58,521 bases of DNA from positions 1-58,521 of the forward strand of contig DASXAR010000050.1 of assembly GCA_036406595.1 (NCBI GenBank). The letters run 5' to 3'. Of this stretch, positions 42,279 to 51,464 are shown in pieces (the first letter of the stretch is position 1; every line of letters begins with the position of its first letter). The position numbers and the translations under genes are program-made. Source of the stretch: VRUE01 sp036406595. GTDB lineage: Bacteria; Actinomycetota; Thermoleophilia; Solirubrobacterales; 70-9. The notes beneath the pieces are model-generated. The model was given only the letters and a program-made list of their open reading frames with translations. It searched no databases and was not told the origin of the DNA.

Positions 42279-44039
42279 CTAGAGAGTGGGCTCGGTGACC
42301 GGCTGCTCGGTGGAGCCGGCGCCGTTGCCGGCCTCGGAGCCCTGTAGCGAGGCAAGCGCGACCGCCCGCTCGACTCGCTCGATCCGAACCAGCTTCCGCT
42401 CGCCGATGAAACGCCCGCCGCCGGTCACGCTGACGATGTAGGCGTCGATCCGAGCGACGGCGTCGTCGGGGTTGTACATGTGCGGCTCCTCGATCTTCAC
42501 CAGCACCTCCTCGCCGACCTTGAAGGGGAGCGCCCGCTCCTCGATCTGCTCACGGGACCCCGATTCGACCAGCTCGAAGGTGTCGATCGGCAGCGCGTCG
42601 CCACCCTCGAAGTGGAACTGCTTGCCGGTCTCCTCCTCCAGCTCGGCGAGGCCGCTGTCGGCCTCGATCAGCTCCGCCGCCACCTTCGGGTTGACGCGGA
42701 GCAGGTATGCGTCGGCGTCGCCGGCGCCGATGTCGCGCATTTTGCGCAAACCATCGAGCGCGACCGTCTCGGCGGAGAGGATCACGCCCTCGCCCTCGCA
42801 GGTCGGGCAGGGCGCGGTGAGGATCTCCCGCACGCCGTCGGTGATGTTCTGGCGGGTCATCTCGACCAGCCCCAGCGGCGAGACCTCGACCACGTAGCTC
42901 TTCGACTTGTCGGCATCGAGCGCCTTGCGCAGCGTTTTCAGCACCTTGTCGCGGTTGCGAGCGCGGGCCATGTCGATGAAGTCGATGACGATGATCCCCC
43001 CGATGTCACGCAGACGCAGCTGTCGAACGACCTCGTCGGCCGCCTCCGTGTTGACCCGGGTGATCGTCTCCTCGAGGCCACCCTTGCCCCGGCCGGTGAA
43101 GCTGCCGCTGTTGACGTCGATCACGGTCAGCGCCTCGGTGTAGTCGATGATCAGGTAGCCCCCCGAGGGGAGGTCGATGCGGCGGACCAGGGTCGACTCG
43201 ATCTCGTCGTCGATCTTCCATTTCTCCAGCAGGGGCTTGCGCCCCTCGTAGAGCTCGACCTTCTCGACCAGCTCCGGGGCGGTGCGCTGGAAGAAGCCCG
43301 TCACCCGTTCGAATTGCTTCGGCGAGTCGATGATCGCTTTTTCGAAATCGCTCAGGAAGACGTCCCTGAGCACCCGGACGGGCAGGTCGGCCTCCTGGAA
43401 GACCAGCCCCGGCGCCTTGGTCTGCTCGATGCGGCGGTCGAGCACCTCGTTCAGCTTCTGCAGGTAGCCGATCTCGCGCACGAAGTCGGCTTTTTTCGCC
43501 CCGTGCGCGGCGGTGCGGACGATCAGCCCGCCCGGCCCCTTGTAGGTGCGATCGACCATCTTGCGCAGCCGGTCACGCTCGGAGTCCGAGAGCCGGCGGC
43601 TGACGCCGACCCCCCCGCCCTGCGGGGCGAAGACGAGGTACCGACCGGCGATCGAGACGTTCATCGACAGCCGCGCCCCCTTCGACTTGAGGGGGTCCTT
43701 GACGACCTGGACGACGATCTCCTGGCCGGACTTGAGCAGCTCGGTGATGCGCCGCCCGCTGCCACGCCCGCGCCGCGGCGCCTGTTCGCCGTTCGGCAAG
43801 ACGATCTCGTCGACGTGCAGGAAGCCGTTGCGCTCGAGGCCGATGTCGACGAACGCGGCCTCCATGCCGGGCAGGACGTTGTCGACCTTGCCCTTGTAGA
43901 TGTTGCCGACGATCGAGCGCCGGCTGCGGCGCTCGACGTAGAGCTCCGCGGTCTTGGGTTTGCCGTCCTTGGTCTTCGACTCGAGGACGGCCACGCGTGT
44001 CTCGCCGCGATCGGCGGACACCAGGATTGTTTTTTTCAT
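42279..44039 (-). CDS. rng: Ribonuclease E/G
   Basis: A 586-aa endoribonuclease. The S1 domain lies at residues about 40-130 (GNIYKGKVDNVLPGMEAAFVDIG). The catalytic region carries the two metal-binding aspartates in VIDFIDMARARNRDKVL plus NSGSFTGRG. A zinc-link type CPTCEGEG occurs near residue 420. It lacks the long disordered C-terminal scaffold of E. coli RNase E, so it is an RNase G-like or compact E-type enzyme. Position before rplU-rpmA is common in actinomycetes. Confidence 0.95.
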   Translation of the reverse strand: MKKTILVSADRGETRVAVLESKTKDGKPKTAELYVERRSRRSIVGNIYKGKVDNVLPGMEAAFVDIGLERNGFLHVDEIVLPNGEQAPRRGRGSGRRITELLKSGQEIVVQVVKDPLKSKGARLSMNVSIAGRYLVFAPQGGGVGVSRRLSDSERDRLRKMVDRTYKGPGGLIVRTAAHGAKKADFVREIGYLQKLNEVLDRRIEQTKAPGLVFQEADLPVRVLRDVFLSDFEKAIIDSPKQFERVTGFFQRTAPELVEKVELYEGRKPLLEKWKIDDEIESTLVRRIDLPSGGYLIIDYTEALTVIDVNSGSFTGRGKGGLEETITRVNTEAADEVVRQLRLRDIGGIIVIDFIDMARARNRDKVLKTLRKALDADKSKSYVVEVSPLGLVEMTRQNITDGVREILTAPCPTCEGEGVILSAETVALDGLRKMRDIGAGDADAYLLRVNPKVAAELIEADSGLAELEEETGKQFHFEGGDALPIDTFELVESGSREQIEERALPFKVGEEVLVKIEEPHMYNPDDAVARIDAYIVSVTGGGRFIGERKLVRIERVERAVALASLQGSEAGNGAGSTEQPVTEPTL

Positions 44040-44077
44040 TGGTTCAGCTCAGTTCAGGTAGGTACGCATGGCCTGTG

Positions 44078-45274
44078 TCACCAGGCGAACCTGCCTCTCT
44101 GGCCGAGGCGCGCTTGCATGTGGATGCTCTGTAGAACCCCCACTGCGAGGAACGTCGCGAGCACGGAGGATCCCCCGTAGCTCAGCAGCGGTAAGGGGAT
44201 GCCGGTGATCGGCATGATCCCCAGGTTCATTCCCACGTTGACGAAGACCTGAAACAGCAGCATGGCGGCGATGCCGCCTGCCACGAGGGTCCCGTAGGAG
44301 TTCTTCGAGAGCGTCACGATCCGCAGCGCCCGCCAGATCAGCAGGGCGTATAGGGATAGTACGAGCGCGGCCCCCGCGAACCCATAGCGCTCACCGATCA
44401 CCGCGAAGATGAAGTCGGTGTGCCGCTCGGGTACGAAGTCGAGCCGCGTCTGGGTGGCCGAGTCGCCCCGCCCGGTTGTTTCACCGGAGCCGATGGCGAT
44501 CTTGGCCTGGTTCTGCTGGTAGCCGGCACCGCTCGGGTCCCCGTTCGGGTTCAGGAAGCCGGTAAGCCGTTCTTCCTGATAGCCCTTGAGGACGGGCGTC
44601 CCGACTGCGGGCGCCACGACGAGGACGAGTGCGATGACGGCGACGACTGCCGCGCCGATAACCGTGAGGTGCGTCCAGGGGACGCCCGCCACGTACATCA
44701 CGGCAAGGGTGATGGCCCCGTACACCAGGGCGGTGCCGAGGTCCGGCTGCAGGAAGACGAGCGCAGCCGGGGCGAGACCGAGGCATAGGTAGCGCAAGGT
44801 GCGCTGCCGCTCCGAGCCCCGCCGGGCGCCATCGATGATGAAGCCGGCAAGCGCCAGAACGAGCAGGAGCTTGCCCACCTCCGATGGCTGGAAGCTGAAG
44901 AAGGGAAGATCGAAGGCGCGGCGCGAGCCGCGAGCCGCGAAGCCGAAGACGAAGACCAGCGAGACGCTGACGCAGAGGAAGGTGTAGAGGCCGACCCGCA
45001 GCTCGCGGAAGCGCGAGTAGTCGATCCTCGCGACCAGATACATGCAGGCGAGCCCGATCAGCGCGTAGATCGCCTGCCGGTCCAGGTAGTAGTTCGGGTC
45101 GCCCGGCACGTCGTGCAGCGTCGCCTGCCCAAGGGTGAAAACCCCGAATGCCGCCAACCCGAGCGCGGCGATGCCCAGCTGGGCATCCATGTAGGGCAGG
45201 CCGAGGCGCTCGGCGATGCCGGGCCGGATCGCGAAGGGCTCGGGGCTGGCGCGGCGCGCGCGCGTCGCGTACAT
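44078..45274 (-). CDS. rodA: Rod-shape SEDS glycosyltransferase RodA
   Basis: A 398-aa polytopic membrane protein of the SEDS family, which polymerises glycan strands during elongation with PBP2. FSFQPSEVGKLLLVLALAGF, LQPDLGTALVYGAI and GIPLPLLSYGGSSVLA are diagnostic. It has about ten helices. Its ATG shares one base with the stop of mrdA (TGATG), so translation of the pair is coupled. Confidence 0.96.
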   Translation of the reverse strand: MYATRARRASPEPFAIRPGIAERLGLPYMDAQLGIAALGLAAFGVFTLGQATLHDVPGDPNYYLDRQAIYALIGLACMYLVARIDYSRFRELRVGLYTFLCVSVSLVFVFGFAARGSRRAFDLPFFSFQPSEVGKLLLVLALAGFIIDGARRGSERQRTLRYLCLGLAPAALVFLQPDLGTALVYGAITLAVMYVAGVPWTHLTVIGAAVVAVIALVLVVAPAVGTPVLKGYQEERLTGFLNPNGDPSGAGYQQNQAKIAIGSGETTGRGDSATQTRLDFVPERHTDFIFAVIGERYGFAGAALVLSLYALLIWRALRIVTLSKNSYGTLVAGGIAAMLLFQVFVNVGMNLGIMPITGIPLPLLSYGGSSVLATFLAVGVLQSIHMQARLGQRGRFAW

Positions 45275-47145
45275 CACCCCGGGCTCCCGCCGTTGGGACC
45301 GGCTTCGCCGGTGCTGTGCTTGTTGAAATAGGCTTCCAGAATCTGAAGGGCGGCCGGTGCGGCCGATTCGACTCCGAACCCGCCTTCCTCCATGGTGACT
45401 GCGGTCACTATGCGCGGATTCGGATAGGGGGCCAGCACTATGTACCAGGACTGGTCTTCGTGGCCGACCCGCTGCGCCGTGCCCGTCTTGCCGGCCACCG
45501 GTACGGGAAAGCCACCGAACACAGCATACGAGGTGCCGCCCGGGGCCTGCGCCGCCTCGTGCAGTCCTTCGAGAATCGCCGCGCGGGTTTCCGGTTTGAT
45601 CGGGACGTGCCGGCGCGGCTTCGGCTCGAATTCGCGCCGCACGCGGCCTGCGGCATCGTCGATCTGCATCCCGAGGTGCGGCGTCACCACGGTGCCGCCG
45701 TTGGCCAGGGTCGCGTAGGCGACAGCCATCTGCAGCGGGTTGGTCTGCAGGTCGCCCTGGCCGGTCGCCAGCTGGATGTTGTCGCCGGCCGACCATGGCC
45801 GTTCCGTTTCGCCTTCCTTGTAGAGGTGGTCGCGCCAGTGCTGGCTCGGCAGCAGGCCTTCGGCCGCGCCGGGCAGGTCGATTCCCGTCGGGCGACCGAT
45901 TCCCATCCGGTGCGCCCACTTCTGCAGCACGCCGGTGTCCCACATGTCGAGGCCGAGGGTGTAGAAGAAGACGTCGGAAGAGACCTGCAGAGCAGGCACG
46001 AGGGTGAGGCTGCCGTAGGCGGCGCCGCCGGCGTTCTGAAAGGGCTGCCCCCCGACCGTGAGCGAGCCGCCGTCGTAGATCGAGGTTCCGGTAGTCAGCA
46101 CGCCGCCTTCGAGGGCGGCGGTGGCGGTGATGAGCTTGAACGTGGACCCGGTCGGGTAGAGGCCGGCGATCGCCCGGTCCGTGAGCGGCGCCAGCACCGG
46201 ATCGCGGTAGAGGGCGTTGACCTGGCTCTGGGTGAGCGGCTTGGTGAAGACGGACGGGTCGAAGGTCGGGAACGAGCCGAGGGCGATGATTTCGCCGCTG
46301 TTGACGTCCATCGTCACGAAGCCGCCCGGCAGGCCGCGGCCCGCCATCGCCGCTTCGCCAGCTTCCTGCACCTTGGAGTCGAGCGACAGCTTCAGATCCT
46401 CCCCGGGGACCGGCGGCTCCGAGACGAGCTTCCCGCCCCCGGTCGGCTGGCCGAGCGCGTTGACCTGGATCTTGGTCAGGCCGGGCCTGCCGCGAAGGTA
46501 GCGGTCATAGGTGTCCTCCAGGCCTTCCTGCCCGATCTCGTCGCCGGGCTGCAGGGCCCGGTAGCGGGGCTCCTTCAGCTGTTCCTTGTCGACCTCGCCG
46601 ACGTACCCGAGGATGTGTGCGGCGAGACTTCCGTCGGGGTAGTCGCGGACGAAGACCTTCTGCACCGTGATCCCCGGGAAGCTCCGCTGATTCTCCTGGA
46701 GGTAATAGACGAGGTAGTTGCCGACGTCGCGCCTCAGGGTCACCGGCGCACCCGGCGAGGCCTTCAGCTCCTTATGCAGCATTTCGCGCACCCGTGGCAG
46801 CGAGCTATGGGTTATTTCGGCGAGGCGGGAGAGCTCCGCCCGCCGTTCCCGCAGGTCGACGGGAAGTTTCTGCATGTTGACCTGGAGGGCGAGGCTGGTG
46901 CGGTTGCCGACCAGCACGTTGCCGTCGCGGTCGAGGATCTCGCCGCGGGGCGCGGTCACCCGGAACTCCCGAGTGCGGTTGTTCCTGGCTTCGGCCAGAT
47001 ACTTGTCGCCGTTCAGCACCTGGAGGAACCAGAGGCGGAAGAAGAGGACGGCGAAGAGCGCGAAGGCGACGGCGCCGAACAGGGCAAGCCGCACCGACAA
47101 TCGGCTGCTCCTCGACGGCCCTCGCTCGTCGGAGCGGAGGTACAC
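45274..47145 (-). CDS. mrdA: Penicillin-binding protein 2 (elongation transpeptidase)
   Basis: A 623-aa class B PBP. One transmembrane helix (about residues 20-42), dimerisation domain (APRGEILDRDGNVLVGNR), then the transpeptidase domain with the active Ser in TGSTFKLITA (SxxK), the SSD motif in VSSDVFFYTLG (PBP2-type SxD) and KTGTAQRV. It cross-links peptidoglycan on the side wall with RodA, encoded next. Confidence 0.96.
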   Translation of the reverse strand: MYLRSDERGPSRSSRLSVRLALFGAVAFALFAVLFFRLWFLQVLNGDKYLAEARNNRTREFRVTAPRGEILDRDGNVLVGNRTSLALQVNMQKLPVDLRERRAELSRLAEITHSSLPRVREMLHKELKASPGAPVTLRRDVGNYLVYYLQENQRSFPGITVQKVFVRDYPDGSLAAHILGYVGEVDKEQLKEPRYRALQPGDEIGQEGLEDTYDRYLRGRPGLTKIQVNALGQPTGGGKLVSEPPVPGEDLKLSLDSKVQEAGEAAMAGRGLPGGFVTMDVNSGEIIALGSFPTFDPSVFTKPLTQSQVNALYRDPVLAPLTDRAIAGLYPTGSTFKLITATAALEGGVLTTGTSIYDGGSLTVGGQPFQNAGGAAYGSLTLVPALQVSSDVFFYTLGLDMWDTGVLQKWAHRMGIGRPTGIDLPGAAEGLLPSQHWRDHLYKEGETERPWSAGDNIQLATGQGDLQTNPLQMAVAYATLANGGTVVTPHLGMQIDDAAGRVRREFEPKPRRHVPIKPETRAAILEGLHEAAQAPGGTSYAVFGGFPVPVAGKTGTAQRVGHEDQSWYIVLAPYPNPRIVTAVTMEEGGFGVESAAPAALQILEAYFNKHSTGEAGPNGGSPG

Positions 47146-47163
47146 GTCAGAACCCCCCGCCGC

Positions 47164-47715
47164 TCATCTGGCTCCCAGGATCGTGGGCTGCCGGCGCCTG
47201 CTGACGCGCGACTCCTCGACCAGCGCCGGCCGCAGCGCGCGCCTCAGTCCGAAGTAGATAGGCCAGCCGAGGAAGAAGGCATAGACGCTCTTCAGCAGCA
47301 TGTCGCGGATGACCAGGACGCTCACAGGGGCGTCCACCCCGAGCATCAGCTGCACCGCGCCGAAGCCGAGCTCGGCAACCAGGGTGAGCACCATGCAGAG
47401 CAGCGGCGGGACCAGAGCGCTGTGGATATCGAACCGTTCGCGGAAGAGGCCGGCCAGGTAGCCGACCGCCAGCAGGACGAGCGAGGAGGCGCCGAGCGCC
47501 TCGACCAGAAGGGAGTCGACCAGGAAGCCGATCGTGAAGCCGGAGACGGCGCCGGTCATGCTGCCGCCCAGGAGCCCGAGCGAGATCACGACGGCGGGCA
47601 GGATGTCCGGGCTTACGTGCACCAGCTCGACCCGCGAGAAGAACGACAGCTGCAGCAGGACGGCGACGATCACGATCGCGGCAAGGCGGGCGAAGATGCG
47701 CGGCGTGACGATCAT
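47164..47715 (-). CDS. mreD: Rod shape-determining protein MreD
   Basis: A 183-aa membrane protein with five to six helices. PDILPAVVISLGLLGGSMTGAV and a late FLGWPIYFGLRR fit MreD, the membrane partner of MreC. Sequence conservation in this family is low, and the call leans on its place between mreC and mrdA, with 18-22 base gaps. A short basic tail ends the protein. Confidence 0.9.
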   Translation of the reverse strand: MIVTPRIFARLAAIVIVAVLLQLSFFSRVELVHVSPDILPAVVISLGLLGGSMTGAVSGFTIGFLVDSLLVEALGASSLVLLAVGYLAGLFRERFDIHSALVPPLLCMVLTLVAELGFGAVQLMLGVDAPVSVLVIRDMLLKSVYAFFLGWPIYFGLRRALRPALVEESRVSRRRQPTILGAR

Positions 47716-47737
47716 GACAAGGCCTCGCGCTTCGCAC

Positions 47738-48589
47738 TCATCCGCGCGAGCCTCCGGTCAGAACCTGTACGAGATCGAGATCGGCGAGATCGGCATAGGG
47801 TCGCAGGTGCACCTGCTGGCTTGCCTCCTGCTGGACGATCGAAGCTTCGGTCACTTCGCCGATCGGCAGGCCGGGGGGAAACAGCGAGGCGAGACCCTGC
47901 GCACGCCACCCCGAGGTGACGACGCTCTGGCCCCGTCGCACGCTCCGGCTCGAGTTGAGGAAATCGAGCACCAGGTCTTCCGGGTCGCCGAGTTCGGGGC
48001 GCAGGACGCCCTGGACGCCCTCGGGGAGAACCTTTGCCGAGACCGCGCTGGCGTTGTCGATCAGCAGCCGCACCTGCGAGGAGCCGCCCTGCACCGACGC
48101 CACCTGACCGACCAGCCCGTCCCCGGAGACGACCGGGTCCTTCACCTTCACTCCGTCCGAGCTGCCCACGTCGATCGTCACCGCGGATTGCCACACGGTC
48201 GGGGAGCGGGCGATAACCCTGCCGGTGACCGGTTCGTACGCGCTGCTCGCCAGAGCCGGGTCGCGGTCCAGTTCGAGCATCTTGCGCAGCTGCGCGTTCT
48301 CCTGCAGCGCCTCCTGGCCCGCCACGGCCTGCCTCCGCGCCACCACCAGCTGATCCTTGAGGCGGCTGTTTTCGCCCCGTGCCTCGAACGTCTTGTCGAA
48401 CCAGTCGACCAGGTCACGCGCCGGCTTCAGCGCCCGGTCGGCCGCCGACTGGAGTGGGCTGAAGATCGTGCTGACGCCATGCTGCAGCCCACCCGAGCGC
48501 TGCCCATAGGTGATCGTGAGCAGCAGGAACGAGCCGATTATCAGGAAGGTGAGTACCGCCCTACGGCGGCGTACTTGCTTGCGATACAC
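47738..48589 (-). CDS. mreC: Rod shape-determining protein MreC
   Basis: A 283-aa protein with an N-terminal transmembrane helix (about residues 10-28), a coiled coil (about 65-110: ENSRLKDQLVVARRQAVAGQEALQENAQLRKMLEL) and beta-barrel domain with GRVIARSPTVWQSAVTIDVGSSDGVKVKDPVVSGDGLVGQV, all typical. It links MreB inside to PBP2 outside. It follows mreB by 35 bases. Confidence 0.95.
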   Translation of the reverse strand: MYRKQVRRRRAVLTFLIIGSFLLLTITYGQRSGGLQHGVSTIFSPLQSAADRALKPARDLVDWFDKTFEARGENSRLKDQLVVARRQAVAGQEALQENAQLRKMLELDRDPALASSAYEPVTGRVIARSPTVWQSAVTIDVGSSDGVKVKDPVVSGDGLVGQVASVQGGSSQVRLLIDNASAVSAKVLPEGVQGVLRPELGDPEDLVLDFLNSSRSVRRGQSVVTSGWRAQGLASLFPPGLPIGEVTEASIVQQEASQQVHLRPYADLADLDLVQVLTGGSRG

Positions 48590-48624
48590 GGGTGGAGCCT
48601 AAGATTGGGGGTTGACGGCGGATT

Positions 48625-49674
48625 TCAGGCATAGCGCGCCGCTCCGGAGTTGAGTTTGCTGGCGCGGTGGATCGCCTCGAACTCCTCGAGCGACACGCCT
48701 GAGCCCACCGCCACGCACGTCAGCGGAGACTCTGCCAGCTGGCACGGCATTTGGCACTCGTCCCGCAGGCGCTGTTCGAGGCCTTGCAGCAGCGCCCCAC
48801 CGCCGGCCAGGGTTATTCCCCTGTCCATGATGTCGCCGGCGAGCTCGGGCGGGGTCCGATCGAGGGTGTCCTTGACGGCTTCGATGATGTGACCGATCGG
48901 TTCGTCCATCGCCTCCCGCACCTCGACCGAGCTGAGCGAGAGCGTCTTCGGCAGGCCCGAGACGAGGTCGCGGCCTCGGATCTCGACCTCCACCTCCTCG
49001 GACAGCGGCGAGGCGGAGCCGGCCTCGAGCTTCACCTCCTCGGCGGTCTGGGCGCCGATCGCCAGTTTGTAGTTGTGTTTGCAGTAGTTGATGATCGACT
49101 CGTCGAGCTCGTCTCCGCCGACCCGGATCGACTGCGAGACGACGATCCCGCCCAGTGAGATCACCGCGACCTCTGTGGTGCCGCCGCCGACGTCGACTAT
49201 CAGCGAGCCGGTCGGCTCGGCTACCGGCAGCCCCGCGCCGATCGCTGCAGCCATCGGCTCCTCGATCAGGAACGCCTTGCGAGCGCCCGCCGAGAGGCAG
49301 GCCTCCTCGACCGCCCTCTTCTCCACCCCCGTCACGCCGGAGGGGACGCATACGACGACCCGCGGGTGAGCGAACCGGTTCGAGTGCACCTGCTTGATGA
49401 AGTGCCGCAGCATCTGCTCCGTGACGTCGAAATCGGCGATCACGCCATCCTTGAGGGGGCGAATCGCCGTGATCGTGCCCGGGGTCCGGCCCAGCATCCG
49501 CTTCGCTTCGATGCCGACCGCGTGGACCGCCCCGTTGCGGGAGTCGATCGCGACCACGGACGGCTCTGAGAGGACGATCCCACGCCCACGCACGTAGACC
49601 AGCGTGTTTGCGGTCCCGAGGTCGACCGCCATGTCGCGACCGCCGAACCTAGTGAGATTGCCGAATATGCCCAT
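48625..49674 (-). CDS. mreB: Rod shape-determining protein MreB
   Basis: A 349-aa bacterial actin that guides side-wall synthesis. MAVDLGTANTLVYVRGRGIVL (phosphate 1), VDVGGGTTEVAVISLGGIV (phosphate 2) and LAGGGALLQGL (adenosine) are present. It opens the mreBCD-mrdA-rodA set, which implies a rod-shaped cell with lateral wall growth, in contrast to polar-growing actinomycetes. Confidence 0.97.
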   Translation of the reverse strand: MGIFGNLTRFGGRDMAVDLGTANTLVYVRGRGIVLSEPSVVAIDSRNGAVHAVGIEAKRMLGRTPGTITAIRPLKDGVIADFDVTEQMLRHFIKQVHSNRFAHPRVVVCVPSGVTGVEKRAVEEACLSAGARKAFLIEEPMAAAIGAGLPVAEPTGSLIVDVGGGTTEVAVISLGGIVVSQSIRVGGDELDESIINYCKHNYKLAIGAQTAEEVKLEAGSASPLSEEVEVEIRGRDLVSGLPKTLSLSSVEVREAMDEPIGHIIEAVKDTLDRTPPELAGDIMDRGITLAGGGALLQGLEQRLRDECQMPCQLAESPLTCVAVGSGVSLEEFEAIHRASKLNSGAARYA

Positions 49675-49716
49675 GCGTGAGTCGAATTCCTCGCAGCATG
49701 ATCCCAGAATGCCTGC

Positions 49717-50265
49717 TCAGCGGGGGAAGTGCAGCTCAGGCGCAAGATCGAGCAGCAGGCCGACCGGGAGGCCGACCACGTTGGAGACACTTCCCTCGAC
49801 CCGCTCGACCAGGGTCGAGCCCAGCGTCTGGATCGCGTATCCGCCGGACCGGCCCCGCCACTCGCCGAAGTCCACATAGCGACTCATCTCCGCCTCGTCG
49901 AGGTTTTTGAAGACCACGGAGGTGGCTTCCAGCCCCGACCGCTCCTCGCCGTCCACGAGCACCACCAGACCGCTGATCACGACGTGCGTGCGTCCCGACA
50001 TCCGCTCCAGGTATTCCCGGGCCGCGCCCGCGTCGCTCGGCTTCCCAAGCGCCCTGCCGTCGAGGACCACATCGGTGTCGCAGGCGATCACGAGACCCTC
50101 GCGACCCACGGCTCTCGCCTTCATCCTCGCGTTCTCCAGCACCTCGGCCTCCGGCTCGCCGCCCCGCAGCTCCTCCACCCCGGGCACGACGACCTCGAAA
50201 TCGACCCCCAGCTTCTCCAGGATCTCCCGTCGCTGCGGGGACCCCGAGGCAAGCAGGACCGTCAA
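49717..50265 (-). CDS. maf: Maf-type nucleoside triphosphate pyrophosphatase
   Basis: A 182-aa house-cleaning NTPase that removes non-canonical nucleotides. The N-terminal VLLASGSPQRREILEKLGVDFEV signature and VIACDTDVVLDGRALGKP are diagnostic; VEGSVSNVVGLPVGLLLDL is the family's C-terminal motif. It overlaps ndk by 4 bases. The maf-mreB neighbourhood is common in bacteria. Confidence 0.95.
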   Translation of the reverse strand: MTVLLASGSPQRREILEKLGVDFEVVVPGVEELRGGEPEAEVLENARMKARAVGREGLVIACDTDVVLDGRALGKPSDAGAAREYLERMSGRTHVVISGLVVLVDGEERSGLEATSVVFKNLDEAEMSRYVDFGEWRGRSGGYAIQTLGSTLVERVEGSVSNVVGLPVGLLLDLAPELHFPR

Positions 50266-50669
50266 GCGAGCTCGGGGAACCAGATGCCGATCTCGCGCTC
50301 GGCCGACTCGTCGGAATCGGAGCCGTGGACCATGTTGAAGGTGACCTCGAGCGCGTAGTCGCCGCGGATCGAGCCGGGGGCCGCCTCGATCGGGTTCGTC
50401 GCGCCGATCGTCTGACGCGCCGCGGCCACCGCTTCCTCGCCCTCCATGACGACCGCGACGAGGTTGCCGCCGGTGATGAACTCGACCAGCTCGCCGAAGA
50501 AGGGCTTCTCCCTGTGCTCGGCGTAGTGCTCGTCGGCGATCGCGACGTCCGCCTGCATCATCTTCATCGCCCTGATCCTCAGCCCCTTGCGCTCGAAGCG
50601 CGCGATCAGCTCGCCCGTCAGGGCGCGCTCGAAGGCATCAGGCTTGACGAGGATCAGGGTCCGGCTCAC
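50262..50669 (-). CDS. ndk: Nucleoside diphosphate kinase
   Basis: A 135-aa enzyme that phosphorylates NDPs. It starts MSRTLILVKPDAFERALTGELIARFERKGL. The active-site histidine is in FNMVHGSDSDESAEREIGIWF and the nucleotide-binding ATNPIEAAPGSIRGDYAL is present. It overlaps maf by 4 bases and the upstream zinc-ribbon gene by 32 bases. Confidence 0.97.
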   Translation of the reverse strand: MSRTLILVKPDAFERALTGELIARFERKGLRIRAMKMMQADVAIADEHYAEHREKPFFGELVEFITGGNLVAVVMEGEEAVAAARQTIGATNPIEAAPGSIRGDYALEVTFNMVHGSDSDESAEREIGIWFPELA

Positions 50670-51252
50670 GTGTTGCGCTCCTTTGGGTTCGTTTCTGGCT
50701 CGGCTCTCGCTGGGCGGCTCTCCGCTCCGGCTCCTCCTGCGCTGCCTCTTTTCTCGCCGGCGGAGGACCCTTCCTGCGGGAGGAGGACGGTTTTCGTCGC
50801 GGCCGCCGTTCCGCGAGCGGCGTCTCGCAGAATGGGCACAGCGCCCATCGCGGGTCGACCGGCTTGCCGCAGGTCTGGCAGGGGTCCTTGAGCCGACGCT
50901 GGCACTGCGGACAGCGCAGGTAGCTCTTCTCGATCGGTGCTTCGCAGTTCGGACAGGAGAGCTCGGTCAGCTGGCGGACGCGGAGCTCCGCCGCCTTGAT
51001 CTCGAGCTCGCGCTCATGGGCGTCCTCGATGAACTCCGGCGGGCGCACGATCGCGTACACGGCGGTCCCGAGGTAGGGGATGAACGACGCGAGCGTCGCG
51101 CAGCCGACCAGGAAAGGGTCGGAGATGCGTCGCTTTGCGTCGAGGTACGTGTAGACGATCAGGGCCAGCCAGACCGCGACGAGGCCCAGCACGAAGAGGC
51201 TGACGACCAGATTCAGTCCGTTGTTGTCGATGCCGAAGATCGCTATGGCCAT
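50638..51252 (-). CDS. Membrane protein with double zinc ribbon
   Basis: A 204-aa protein with two N-terminal hydrophobic segments (about residues 12-34 and 47-67). A paired zinc ribbon follows (residues about 97-147) with four CxxC motifs: CPNC, CPQC, CQTC and CPFC. The last 55 residues are very basic and disordered (RRPRRKPSSSRRKGPPPARK...). The basic tail could bind nucleic acid or acidic lipid, but the function is unknown. The tail overlaps the start of ndk by 32 bases in another frame. Confidence 0.8.
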   Translation of the reverse strand: MAIAIFGIDNNGLNLVVSLFVLGLVAVWLALIVYTYLDAKRRISDPFLVGCATLASFIPYLGTAVYAIVRPPEFIEDAHERELEIKAAELRVRQLTELSCPNCEAPIEKSYLRCPQCQRRLKDPCQTCGKPVDPRWALCPFCETPLAERRPRRKPSSSRRKGPPPARKEAAQEEPERRAAQREPSQKRTQRSATREPDPDPRQA

Positions 51253-51338
51253 GGCTGCGCCCCCGATCGGGGAGCGGTGAGTCTACTTCGCCGTCCGCCG
51301 CTGGAAACCTGTGGGGGCGCCAAATGCGCTAGCTGCAT

Positions 51339-51458
51339 TCAGAGAAAAAGCCGGCCGAAGAGGTAGCCGACTCCGAAGAAGACCAGGATCACCAGGGCGA
51401 CGACCCCAGCGACCAGGGCCATCATCGAGAGCAGTTCGGAGCCGGCACTGCGGTCCAT
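51339..51458 (-). CDS. Single-helix membrane peptide (39 aa)
   Basis: A small ORF 6 bases after the folC stop. MDRSAGSELLSMMALVAGVV is followed by ALVILVFFGVGYLFGRLFL: one hydrophobic helix with a short polar N-terminus. The tight spacing behind folC and the clean hydrophobic profile support a real gene, though it is too short for a family call. The 86 bases after it, before the zinc-ribbon gene, hold only short G/C palindromes. Confidence 0.55.
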   Translation of the reverse strand: MDRSAGSELLSMMALVAGVVALVILVFFGVGYLFGRLFL

Positions 51459-51464
51459 CGTGGC

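Noticed and set aside
45148..47919. 923-codon plus-strand open frame opposite mrdA, mreD and part of mreC
   Set aside because: A shadow of recognised genes with no domain of its own.
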